Shown: positions 56,739 through 64,000 of the stretch, piece after piece | Numbering within the stretch: the first letter of the stretch is position 1 | Layout: every line of letters begins with the position of its first letter | Source of the DNA: Bacillus pinisoli | GTDB taxonomy: Bacteria; Bacillota; Bacilli; Bacillales; SA4 | Reading direction: 5' to 3' | DNA: 64,000 nt | NCBI RefSeq assembly: GCF_023036475.1 | Contig: NZ_JAJQKI010000002.1 | Span: forward strand, 186,001 to 250,000 | Position numbers and translations under genes: made by a program | The notes under the pieces: generated by a model | What the model saw: only the letters and a program-made list of their open reading frames with translations | What the model was told of the DNA's origin: nothing | Database searches by the model: none

Positions 56739-57722
56739 TTATTGTTGTCCCTGCGATGTAGGTGGAAGATCTACTCTTTTTTCACTCAATAGATTTGTCA
56801 CATGACCAATCTTCAAATTTTTCTCTTTAATTCGTAAAATGAGTGAATCTAAAGATTTTGCAGTAGAATCTGTTGGATGCATCAAAATCAACGCCCCTGG
56901 ATGTACTTTATTCATGACTCTTTCTATTAATGTCTCAGGTGTAGGCTTTTGCCAATCGATTGTGTCAACACTCCACATAATTGTGCCCATCTCAAGTTCA
57001 GAGGCAATCGTAACAACTTCTTGTCGATAGCTACCACTTGGAGGAGCAAACCATTTTGGTTTAATACCTGTCGTTGCCTCTATAACGTTCTGAGTAGAAA
57101 CGAGTTGTTCTCTGACAAGTGAAGCAGTCATTGTCTTTAAATTAGGATGGTTATAGGAGTGATTCCCCACTTCATGCCCCGCATCCACAATCATTTTGGC
57201 TAGTTCAGGATTTTCTTTAACCCAACGTCCTTCAAGAAAAAATGTCGCATATACTTTATGCTTTTTCAACGTTTCTAGCATAGTAGGAATATATTCATTC
57301 CCCCACGCAACATTTATCAAGAAGGAGACCATTTTCTTTTCTGGATGACCTCTATAAATTGGTTCTGGAGGCAGATCAGATAAATGTACTGACGGTGGAA
57401 TCTCCTTATACACTAATTTCTTTGGATCAAATATTCCATCCTTTTTCATGTTTTCATAAGAAGCTTCTACATCTACTTCTAAACCATTGTATCCAGGAGT
57501 TGCTTTCCATACTTTATCCACTACAGCATCTTGAGGACTTTTCTCATAATTTTCTCTGTTCTCTTGGATTTCTTCATATAATGAATCCACTTGTTTAGAA
57601 ACCGTCATTGTTGGTTCCTTTAGTTCAGATAAATAATCAGTTGTATAAGGATTTTGTACCAATCCTAAGGTTAATAATAAAATTGAAGAAAATGTAAATA
57701 ACTGCAAAGTTAATCTTTTCAT
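56739..57722 (-). CDS. ylxY: Polysaccharide deacetylase-like sporulation protein YlxY
   Basis: 327-residue exported NodB-fold protein with an N-terminal signal segment (KRLTLQLFTFSSILLLTLGL). The HSYNH metal motif and the APPSG and LMHP motifs are present. The first catalytic motif, TFDDG in active enzymes, is replaced by LINVAWGN, so the catalytic aspartate pair is missing. It is probably a degenerate relative of PdaB-type deacetylases. The start at 57722 follows AAGGGGG at 9 bp. It is downstream of pnp. Confidence 0.9.
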   Translation of the reverse strand: MKRLTLQLFTFSSILLLTLGLVQNPYTTDYLSELKEPTMTVSKQVDSLYEEIQENRENYEKSPQDAVVDKVWKATPGYNGLEVDVEASYENMKKDGIFDPKKLVYKEIPPSVHLSDLPPEPIYRGHPEKKMVSFLINVAWGNEYIPTMLETLKKHKVYATFFLEGRWVKENPELAKMIVDAGHEVGNHSYNHPNLKTMTASLVREQLVSTQNVIEATTGIKPKWFAPPSGSYRQEVVTIASELEMGTIMWSVDTIDWQKPTPETLIERVMNKVHPGALILMHPTDSTAKSLDSLILRIKEKNLKIGHVTNLLSEKRVDLPPTSQGQQ

Positions 57723-57823
57723 GTTTAACATCCCCCTTGTAATTAAAAGTATGTAAAAGGGGGACAAGGTAGAACAAAAAGTAAAGCATCCTAGTATTCA
57801 ACAAATTTCATGAAGTTGCCTTT

Positions 57824-57853
57824 TAAAAAAAGAAGCTGGGTGCCCAGCTTCTT
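57824..57853 (-). terminator. Intrinsic terminator of pnp
   Basis: Perfect 11-bp stem (57853-57843 with 57840-57830) with a very short loop, followed by TTTTTT. Confidence 0.85.
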
Positions 57854-57875
57854 CTAGTTTTTATGTTAGGCTCTG

Positions 57876-59999
57876 TTAAGATGTTGGGTTTGCATTTTCT
57901 GCATCTTTTTGTTCTTTTAGCACTACTTTGCGTGATAAGTTTACACGGCCTTGTTTATCAACCTCTGTAACTTTTACCAAGATCTCATCGCCGATGGCAA
58001 CGACATCTTCCACTTTCCCTACACGTTCTTCTGCTAATTCAGAAATGTGAACAAGTCCATCTTTACCGCTAAATAGTTCAACAAAGCAGCCGAATTTTTC
58101 AATTCTCTTAACTTTACCTAAGTACATTTGTCCAACTACAACCTCACGGACTATGTCTTCAATAATCTTCTTAGCTTTTTGATTCATTTCTTCATTTACT
58201 GAAGAAATAAATACTGTGCCATCCTGTTCAATATCAATTTTAACGCCAGTTTCTTCAATGATTTTATTGATCTGTTTACCACTTGGACCAATTACATCTC
58301 TAATCTTATCTGGGTTAATTGTCATTGTTAAGATTTTAGGAGCATATTGTGACAATTGTGTACGTGGCTCGTTAATTGTGCTTAACATGTGTTCTAAAAT
58401 GTGAAGTCGTCCAACACGAGCTTGAGTCAATGCTTCTTCTAAGATTTCACGTGAAAGGCCTTCAATTTTAATATCCATTTGAAGAGCTGTTACACCTTTT
58501 GCCGTTCCAGCTACTTTAAAGTCCATATCACCTAAGTGATCTTCCATTCCTTGGATATCAGAAAGGATTGTATAATCGTCACCTTTCTTCACAAGTCCCA
58601 TTGCAATTCCAGCTACAGGAGCTTTAATTGGAACACCGGCATCCATCATAGCCAATGTGCTTGCACATATACTTGCCTGAGAAGTTGAACCATTTGATTC
58701 TAATACTTCAGATACAAGACGAATGGTATAAGGGAAATCTTTTTCTGATGGAATAATTGGTTCAAGCGCACGCTCCCCTAAGGCACCATGTCCAATTTCG
58801 CGACGACCTGGTCCTCTCATTGGTCCAGTTTCCCCAACACTAAATTGTGGGAAGTTGTAATGGTGCATAAATCTCTTTTCCTCTTCAATACCTAAGCCGT
58901 CTAGTATTTGAACATCTCCAAGTGCTCCTAATGTACAAACACTTAATGCTTGAGTTTGTCCTCTAGTAAACAAACCTGAACCATGTGTTCTAGGGAGAAG
59001 CCCAATCTCGGAAGCAAGTGGACGAATCTCATCTTGTTTTCTTCCGTCAGGACGAATTTTTTCTTGTGTGATAAGACGACGTACTTCTTCTTTTACAAGG
59101 ATATACAGTACTTCAGAAACCTGACCTAGTACCGCTTTTTCTGCTTCTTTTGCCTCATAATGAGCCATTACTTCCTTTTTAACTTCAGATATTGCATTTT
59201 CTCGCGCATGCTTTTCATGTACTTGTACAGCTTTATTTATTTTTTCTTCCGCTAGAGCTCGTACTTCTTTTTCTATTTCTTCATCAACTTGGTAAAGAAC
59301 TACTTCACGCTTTTCTTTACCAACGCTTGCAACGATACTCTCTTGGAATTCGATTAAACGTTTAATTTCCTCATGGCCAAACATAATCGCTTCTAGCATG
59401 ACTTCTTCAGGAACTTCATCAGCACCTGCTTCAACCATGTTAATCGCATCTTTCGTACCAGCAACCACTAAATGAATGTCTGACTTCTCCATAAGCTCAA
59501 TAGACGGGTTAATGATAAACTCATCATTAACTCTTCCTACAGTTACACCAGCAATTGGGCCTTCAAATGGTATATCAGATATACTTAGTGCTAAAGAAGA
59601 ACCAAACATCGCTGCCATTTCAGAAGAACAATCCTGATCCACACTCATAACGATACTAATTACTTGCACCTCATTACGGAAACCTTCAGCAAATAACGGA
59701 CGGATCGGTCGGTCGATTAAGCGACTAGCTAGAATAGCTTTCTCACTTGGACGACCTTCACGCTTAATAAACCCACCAGGGATTTTTCCAACTGCATATA
59801 ATCTTTCTTCATAATTTACCGTTAACGGAAAGAAGCTTAAATCTTTTGGCTCCTTAGATGCTGTTGCTGATGATAATACAGCAGTATCTCCATAACGAAT
59901 TAATACAGCCCCACTTGCTTGTTTTGCTAACTGTCCTACTTCAACGGTAAGCGGACGCCCTGCCCAAATTGTGGAGAAGACTTGCTTTTCTTGTCCCAT
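57876..59999 (-). CDS. pnp: Polynucleotide phosphorylase
   Basis: 707-residue 3'-5' phosphorolytic exoribonuclease. Two RNase PH-like core domains are separated by a helical linker. A KH domain ([20 protein letters not shown]) and an S1 domain ([19 protein letters not shown]) end the protein. The start MGQEKQ at 59999 follows AGAGGGG. The seven-residue extension is not supported. It is conserved after rpsO. Its stop codon lies inside a GGCTCTGTTAA sequence that resembles the end of the element at 37775. Confidence 0.98.
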   Translation of the reverse strand: MGQEKQVFSTIWAGRPLTVEVGQLAKQASGAVLIRYGDTAVLSSATASKEPKDLSFFPLTVNYEERLYAVGKIPGGFIKREGRPSEKAILASRLIDRPIRPLFAEGFRNEVQVISIVMSVDQDCSSEMAAMFGSSLALSISDIPFEGPIAGVTVGRVNDEFIINPSIELMEKSDIHLVVAGTKDAINMVEAGADEVPEEVMLEAIMFGHEEIKRLIEFQESIVASVGKEKREVVLYQVDEEIEKEVRALAEEKINKAVQVHEKHARENAISEVKKEVMAHYEAKEAEKAVLGQVSEVLYILVKEEVRRLITQEKIRPDGRKQDEIRPLASEIGLLPRTHGSGLFTRGQTQALSVCTLGALGDVQILDGLGIEEEKRFMHHYNFPQFSVGETGPMRGPGRREIGHGALGERALEPIIPSEKDFPYTIRLVSEVLESNGSTSQASICASTLAMMDAGVPIKAPVAGIAMGLVKKGDDYTILSDIQGMEDHLGDMDFKVAGTAKGVTALQMDIKIEGLSREILEEALTQARVGRLHILEHMLSTINEPRTQLSQYAPKILTMTINPDKIRDVIGPSGKQINKIIEETGVKIDIEQDGTVFISSVNEEMNQKAKKIIEDIVREVVVGQMYLGKVKRIEKFGCFVELFSGKDGLVHISELAEERVGKVEDVVAIGDEILVKVTEVDKQGRVNLSRKVVLKEQKDAENANPTS

Positions 60000-60275
60000 A
60001 TATGTACCCCTCTCTTGCATATCTTATTTCCTATGTATAAAGTCATAATAAATAACTATCCATAATAATATAGTATTTCCTATATTATTTAAAACATATC
60101 AATTGTCTGTATATATGTAAATATTTTTCACAATAAAACGTATAAAATACGTCTTATCTGTTATATATTGTCAGTTTCTTGTTGAAGGTTTATGCGATGC
60201 GTTTAGGGTCAGGTTAAGCGATTTGTGCAATTTTAACCGAGGCACATTGTATTCAAAGCCTAAGCTTTACAAAAG
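60000..60275 (-). other. Upstream region of pnp
   Basis: AT-rich noncoding stretch. A perfect 15-bp palindrome ACGTATAAAATACGT lies at 60138-60152. Several weak promoter-like hexamers exist, for example TTTACA then TATGTT 17 bp on. None is strong enough to choose. pnp may rely on readthrough from rpsO as in other Bacilli. Confidence 0.4.
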
Positions 60276-60362
60276 GCTATTTTCTAAACGATCTATACCC
60301 TGCATTTATCATTAATATGAGCTTGATAACTATAATGCAGCTCAGTAAGCAACAAAGTTATA
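60276..60362. repeat. Decayed MITE-like copy (GGCTATTTTCTAAAC end)
   Basis: Left end GGCTATTTTCTAAAC. The right side, AAGCAACAAAGTTATAG, matches the inner arm of the element at 56569-56733, but the outer end is lost. Confidence 0.4.
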
Positions 60363-60370
60363 GACAAACA

Positions 60371-60485
60371 AAAAGAACAAAAGGCGCAAGCGCCCCGTTT
60401 AGCCTAAAGTCTGTCCTTGGTAAGATCCAAGTGTAATTGACCTCAGGAGGGCTGGGTGCTTGCGCTAAATTACGCTAGACTTTAG
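60371..60485. repeat. Single diverged copy of the 130-bp hairpin repeat superfamily
   Basis: GGCGCAAGCGCC forms a local hairpin. The outer arms CTAAAGTCT (60404-60412) and AGACTTTAG (60477-60485) pair perfectly. The right part GGGCTGGGTGCTTGCGC ... GCTAGAC parallels the end of the 11-kb array unit. It lies between rpsO and pnp. Confidence 0.6.
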
Positions 60486-60508
60486 CATGAATATTTTTTT
60501 ATACTAAT

Positions 60509-60538
60509 AAAAAAGCGGGATTTCTATCCCGCTTTTTT
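60509..60538 (-). terminator. Intrinsic terminator of rpsO
   Basis: Perfect 13-bp stem (60538-60526 with 60521-60509, loop of four), T-rich on both sides. Confidence 0.92.
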
Positions 60539-60577
60539 AAGTGGAGGACACATTTAGTACCTCCAGAAAACGACCTA

Positions 60578-60847
60578 TTATCGACGTAAACCAAGCTTGT
60601 TGATTAGTTCGCGATAACGTGTAACGTCTTTGTTTCTTAAGTAGTTAAGTAAGTTACGACGCTTACCTACCATTTTTAAAAGACCACGACGTGAATGGTG
60701 ATCCTTCTTGTGTGTACGTAAGTGATCATTTAATGTGTTGATTTGCTCTGTTAGGACAGCAATCTGTACTTCTGGTGAACCAGTGTCAGAAGCATGAGTC
60801 TTGTACTCATTAATGATTTCGTTTTTACGCTCTTGTGTTAAAGCCAT
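60578..60847 (-). CDS. rpsO: 30S ribosomal protein S15
   Basis: 89-residue S15 that binds 16S rRNA and nucleates assembly of the central domain. The full family pattern is seen ([38 protein letters not shown]). The start at 60847 lies 8 bp from GGAGG, and three extra upstream codons are not used. It has its own promoter, a structured leader and a terminator. Confidence 0.99.
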   Translation of the reverse strand: MALTQERKNEIINEYKTHASDTGSPEVQIAVLTEQINTLNDHLRTHKKDHHSRRGLLKMVGKRRNLLNYLRNKDVTRYRELINKLGLRR

Positions 60848-60930
60848 CCTTTTCACCTCCTAATTTTCATCCCCAATTACCGAGCAAGCGTCGGTGACTC
60901 GACTTGCCAAGCAATGGTTCATAACATACG
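60848..60930 (-). ncRNA. Structured rpsO leader, candidate S15 autoregulatory element
   Basis: The roughly 83-nt leader contains CGAG...CTCG and CCATTGCTTGG-type complementary segments that could fold into a compact junction ending at the ribosome binding site. S15 represses its own synthesis through such leaders in Geobacillus and other bacteria. Structural identity was not computed here. Confidence 0.45.
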
Positions 60931-60936
60931 CTTACT

Positions 60937-60965
60937 ATCATACCTAATCTAACATCATAATGCAA
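60937..60965 (-). promoter_or_regulatory. Sigma-A promoter of rpsO
   Basis: TTGCAT (60965-60960), a 17-bp spacer, TATGAT (60942-60937), about 90 bp before rpsO. It begins at the end of ribC. Confidence 0.65.
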
Positions 60966-60969
60966 GTTT

Positions 60970-61914
60970 TTAAAGTTTTACTTTAAAAATTTCTTTTGCT
61001 TCTTTCACATCTATATGAATTCTTGTAACAAGTTCATTAATACCGTTAAATTTCTGCTCGTCACGAATCCGTGAATGGAATACCAGTTCTATATTTTCAC
61101 CATAGATATTTTCTTTAAAGTCAAAAAGGTGAACTTCAATAGACTTCTCTGTTAAATTTTGATGAAAGGTTGGTTTATATCCGATATTACAAACTCCTCT
61201 AAAAGTTTGACCTAATACCTCCATCTCAACAGCGTACACGCCCGTTTTGGGAAGGTGGTAAGGTTCCTTTAATTGAATATTTGCAGTCGGAAAACCAATC
61301 GTACTCCCTCTTTTTTCTCCATGAACCACTTCACCAGTAATGCGATAATATCTGCCAAGGAGACCAGCAATTTCGTCAACTTGACCATTATTTAGCAACT
61401 CACGAATGGAAGTGGAGCTTACTTTTTGATTCTCTACTACCACTTTATCAATTACAGTCTGTGTAAACATCCCCCGAGAGTGGAATGGTAAAGTTTCCAT
61501 TGTTCCCTTACCCATTTTGCCATAAGAGAAATCAAATCCAGCCACTACATGTTGAACATGTAAGCCAATTATGTATTCATCAACAAACTGCTGTGGAAGC
61601 AATTGTGAGAATTGTTCCGTAAAATTCACTATATATAGTTCATCAATACCAAGAGACTCAATTGCGTTTATTTTTTCTTGTAGAGGAGTCAACACATGAT
61701 GAATAGCTTTTTCTTTTCTTAGCACGACAGAAGGGTGTGGATGAAAGGTCATTACTGCACTTTTCATACCTTTTTGTCCTGCTATTTCTTTTGCAGTTAG
61801 AATCACCTTTTGATGGCCCAAATGTACACCATCAAAATAACCAAACGCCATAACCTTATTTGACATTGTATCAGTGTTTGTTTGTGGTGGATGGCTTATA
61901 TAAATTGTTTCCAC
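60970..61914 (-). CDS. ribC: Bifunctional riboflavin kinase / FAD synthetase
   Basis: 314-residue enzyme that makes FMN and FAD. The N-terminal adenylyltransferase has GYFDGVHLGHQ (near residues 25-35), and the C-terminal kinase has HGEKRGSTIGFPTANI. The chosen start is the second GTG (61914), which aligns with the B. subtilis start and leaves six bases to AGGTG. The first GTG lies inside that ribosome binding site. It follows truB by 31 bp. Confidence 0.96.
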   Translation of the reverse strand: METIYISHPPQTNTDTMSNKVMAFGYFDGVHLGHQKVILTAKEIAGQKGMKSAVMTFHPHPSVVLRKEKAIHHVLTPLQEKINAIESLGIDELYIVNFTEQFSQLLPQQFVDEYIIGLHVQHVVAGFDFSYGKMGKGTMETLPFHSRGMFTQTVIDKVVVENQKVSSTSIRELLNNGQVDEIAGLLGRYYRITGEVVHGEKRGSTIGFPTANIQLKEPYHLPKTGVYAVEMEVLGQTFRGVCNIGYKPTFHQNLTEKSIEVHLFDFKENIYGENIELVFHSRIRDEQKFNGINELVTRIHIDVKEAKEIFKVKL

Positions 61915-61945
61915 GTCGATCACCTGATTTCTATTTAATCCCCCG

Positions 61946-62854
61946 CTAAATAGAGAGAACCTTCGTTGGTTTCATTAATCCTGTTTTAGTAGGATGTTTT
62001 TCATAAATGGCAAGTGCCTGCCCTGACTGATCAGTTATTAGTACATGATCATGTTCAAGCAGAACCGTAGTCATCTCAAGAACTGCACCATTTTTGACTT
62101 TTATTGCTACTTTATCATCAATTTGCAAGTTAGGCAAATGGTTTAGAGCTCTCTCCATTGGAATAAGTAAAGATTGAATGGAGTTTGTTTCTACTGCTTT
62201 TTCAATTTGTTCAAATGTTAAACACTCTTCTATTTGAAAAGGTCCAGAAGCAGTTCTAATAAGATGTGACATGTGTGCAGGAAATCCTAACTCTTCCCCA
62301 ATAGTAACTGCAAGTGTTCGGACATAGGTGCCTTTACTGCATGTTACCTTAAACCTAAAACTTATTTCTGAACCGACAAACTCATCGCGATCATCTAATA
62401 ATTCAAATTTGTAAATTGTAATGGTTCGTGTTGGTCGTTCAATGGTTATACCTTTTCTAGCATATTCATAGAGTTTTTTGCCATTAACTTTAACTGCTGA
62501 ATACATAGGAGGCGTTTGCTGTATTTCACCAGTAAGTTTATTTAAAACATCTAATATCTCAGAACGCGTAATAACTCGATCAACTGGTACTTCCTCTATT
62601 TTTTCTCCTGAGCTATCTTCAGTAGTCGTAGAGTAACCTAAAGTTACTTCCCCCACATATGTCTTATTATTCCCCGTCATGTATTCAGCAATTTTTGTAG
62701 CTCGTCCAATGCACAATGGAAGCACTCCGGTTACATCTGGATCAAGTGTACCGGTATGTCCTATTTTCTTGGTTTTTAGTATTTTTCTCATCTTAAAAAC
62801 GCAATCATGAGACGTTAGTCCCTTGGGTTTATGTAATAGTAGTATTCCTTCCAT
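61946..62854 (-). CDS. truB: tRNA pseudouridine-55 synthase TruB
   Basis: 302-residue enzyme that makes pseudouridine 55 in the T-loop of tRNAs. The catalytic Asp38 lies in HTGTLDPD. The KGTYVRTLA and CSKG segments and a C-terminal PUA-like domain are visible. The start at 62854 follows GGAGG at five bases. It lies after rbfA, separated by a strong hairpin that may be a partial terminator. Confidence 0.97.
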   Translation of the reverse strand: MEGILLLHKPKGLTSHDCVFKMRKILKTKKIGHTGTLDPDVTGVLPLCIGRATKIAEYMTGNNKTYVGEVTLGYSTTTEDSSGEKIEEVPVDRVITRSEILDVLNKLTGEIQQTPPMYSAVKVNGKKLYEYARKGITIERPTRTITIYKFELLDDRDEFVGSEISFRFKVTCSKGTYVRTLAVTIGEELGFPAHMSHLIRTASGPFQIEECLTFEQIEKAVETNSIQSLLIPMERALNHLPNLQIDDKVAIKVKNGAVLEMTTVLLEHDHVLITDQSGQALAIYEKHPTKTGLMKPTKVLSI

Positions 62855-62907
62855 CTGTACCTCCGTGGTCACAGTTATGTTTCAATCTAGTCAAAAAGAC
62901 AAAGTTG

Positions 62908-62944
62908 TAAACAAAACTGGATAGACGTATGTCTATCCAGTTTT
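62908..62944 (-). terminator. Hairpin terminator between rbfA and truB
   Basis: 14-bp perfect stem (62944-62931 with 62926-62913) followed by GTTT. The T tract is short, so readthrough into truB is likely. Confidence 0.7.
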
Positions 62945-62952
62945 ATTGTTCT

Positions 62953-63312
62953 CTATGCTTCATCTTGCCTAGTGGATTTATTTAGTTCAGCCAGTAAGTT
63001 TTCAATACGATTACCGTAATCAACAGACTCATCGAATTCAAAAGAAATTTCTGGTGTCTTACGTAAACGAATTCGTTGGCCAATCTCACTTCTAATAAAC
63101 CCTTTCGCTTTGGCTAGGCCTTTTAGTGTGTTCTGCCTTTGTTCGTCATCTCCCAGAACAGAAATGAAAACTTTAGCTTGCTGGAGATCTCCAGTAACTT
63201 CTACATCTGTTACTGTAACAAACCCAATACGTGGATCTTTTATTTTACGCCCGATAATTTCACCGAGCTCTTTTTTCATTTGCTCTCCAACTCGAGTTGC
63301 ACGTAAACTCAT
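62953..63312 (-). CDS. rbfA: 30S ribosome-binding factor RbfA
   Basis: 119-residue KH-like factor that assists 16S rRNA 5'-end maturation and cold adaptation. Conserved [20 protein letters not shown] and the C-terminal [12 protein letters not shown] are present. The start [11 protein letters not shown] at 63312 follows GAGGTGA. The 8-residue upstream extension is rejected. It lies 14 bp after ylxP. Confidence 0.96.
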   Translation of the reverse strand: MSLRATRVGEQMKKELGEIIGRKIKDPRIGFVTVTDVEVTGDLQQAKVFISVLGDDEQRQNTLKGLAKAKGFIRSEIGQRIRLRKTPEISFEFDESVDYGNRIENLLAELNKSTRQDEA

Positions 63313-63326
63313 ACGATCACCTCGTT

Positions 63327-63605
63327 TTAATACCATTCAAAATTTGTAACGGCTCTTTCTATTTCCGGAAAGGAGTCAATCAACTTAATACAGTTTTGCA
63401 ACTCTCTTTCAGTTGCCTGTTTTGAAGACGTAATGGCAACAATACCAATGGTCGTTCGTTGCCATACGTCCTGATGATTGATTTCTGAAACCGAAACATT
63501 ATACTTTTGTTTAAGTCTAGATAAGATTCTTTGAAGAACTGCCCGCTTCTCTTTTAACGATTGTGCATCATAAATGAAGCATTCACATTCTACAAATCCA
63601 ATCAT
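63327..63605 (-). CDS. ylxP: DUF503 family protein YlxP
   Basis: 92-residue conserved protein of the infB-ylxP-rbfA cluster. The DUF503 body ([37 protein letters not shown]) folds as a ferredoxin-like alpha-beta domain in relatives. The exact role is unknown, though a link to ribosome maturation is suggested by context. Its ATG overlaps the infB stop (TAATG), so it is translationally coupled. Confidence 0.93.
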   Translation of the reverse strand: MIGFVECECFIYDAQSLKEKRAVLQRILSRLKQKYNVSVSEINHQDVWQRTTIGIVAITSSKQATERELQNCIKLIDSFPEIERAVTNFEWY

Positions 63606-64000
63606 TATCTCTTAATTTCCTCCATGACATAAGCTTCAATGATATCTCCTTCTTTAATATCATTGAACTTTTCAACGGTAATACCGCACTCATAACCTTG
63701 AGCGACTTCTTTTACATCATCTTTAAAACGTTTTAATGTATCCAGTTGCCCTTCAAAAATAACGATGCCATCACGGATTACACGTACACCACTGTCACGG
63801 GTGATTTTCCCATCTGTTACGTAACTTCCAGCGATTGTACCTACCTTTGAAACTTTAAACGTCGTACGAACTTCTGCCTGACCAATTACTTTTTCTTCAA
63901 ACTCTGGATCAAGCATACCCTTCATAGCAGACTCAATTTCATCAATAACATTGTAGATAATTCTGTGTAAACGTACATCAACATCTTCTTGCTCTGCTGT
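63605..64000 (-). CDS. infB: Translation initiation factor IF-2, C-terminal part
   Basis: The last 131 residues of IF-2. The frame stays open to the window edge ([26 protein letters not shown] and onward), so the gene begins outside. The visible part is the C-terminal domains III-IV that bind the formylated initiator tRNA ([18 protein letters not shown]). An internal ATG at 63925 should not be taken as the start. Confidence 0.95.
   Translation of the reverse strand, partial: TAEQEDVDVRLHRIIYNVIDEIESAMKGMLDPEFEEKVIGQAEVRTTFKVSKVGTIAGSYVTDGKITRDSGVRVIRDGIVIFEGQLDTLKRFKDDVKEVAQGYECGITVEKFNDIKEGDIIEAYVMEEIKR

Noticed and set aside
63605-63925. Reading the infB fragment as a complete 106-residue protein starting at 63925
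   Set aside because: The frame continues without a stop to the window edge and matches IF-2, so it is a truncated gene.

Overview
The window is a stretch of core chromosome from an endospore-forming, low-GC member of the Bacillaceae. Sporulation genes (spoVK, cotE, spoVS, spoIIIE, spoVFAB), the glnRA pair, the lexA/yneA SOS cluster and the infB-pnp translation block follow the Bacillus subtilis order. Protein divergence, the korAB pair, a TRIC-type channel gene and the nup operon at this locus show that it is not B. subtilis itself. Nearly every gene is on the minus strand, so the natural reading direction is right to left. Only lexA and the TRIC-type gene are on the plus strand. I saw no prophage, insertion sequence with transposase, CRISPR array, rRNA or tRNA gene.

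Right end to 57 kb: infB (5' end outside the window), ylxP, rbfA, truB, ribC, rpsO, pnp, ylxY. These cover translation initiation, ribosome maturation, tRNA pseudouridylation, flavin cofactors and RNA decay. 57-44 kb: ymxG (M16 protease), ymxH, spoVFA-spoVFB (dipicolinate), asd-dapG-dapA (aspartate and diaminopimelate), rnjB, tepA-ylzJ, spoIIIE. The aspartate-pathway genes supply precursors for dipicolinate, lysine and the cell wall. 44-38 kb: a GntR/HutC regulator (ymfC, or nupR) followed by a nucleoside ABC importer, nupNOPQ, with a perfect 19-bp palindrome at the predicted nupN start site. 37.5-28 kb: the ymfF-ymfH-ymfI-ymfJ-ymfK-ymfM series, pgsA, cinA, recA (SOS box present). 28-17 kb: rny with a leader of about 400 nt, ymdB, spoVS (sigma-H promoter), a dipeptidase, korA-korB, miaB-ricA, cotE. 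17-1 kb: mutS-mutL, miaA-hfq, a 130-bp tandem repeat array, spoVK, the TRIC-type gene, hflX-ynbB, glnR-glnA (two GlnR operators), lexA and yneA-yneB (three SOS boxes), ynzC, tkt. The left edge appears to hold the promoter and ribosome binding site of the next gene, by synteny sirA.

Regulation is unusually legible. Sigma-A promoters with 17-bp spacing, SOS boxes, GlnR operators, sporulation-sigma promoters and about 30 intrinsic terminators can be read directly. Start codons were moved from the longest open frame where a Shine-Dalgarno sequence or family alignment demanded it. Several genes start with TTG or GTG.

The least explained parts are intergenic. One is a 4.3-copy tandem array of a 130-bp hairpin-forming unit at 11.0-11.6 kb, with distant relatives at 47.7 and 60.4 kb. 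The other is a family of short inverted-repeat elements ending in GGCTCTTTTC or GGCTCTGTTAA. Both resemble non-autonomous repeats seen in many Bacillaceae. I did not find a clearly new multi-gene system.
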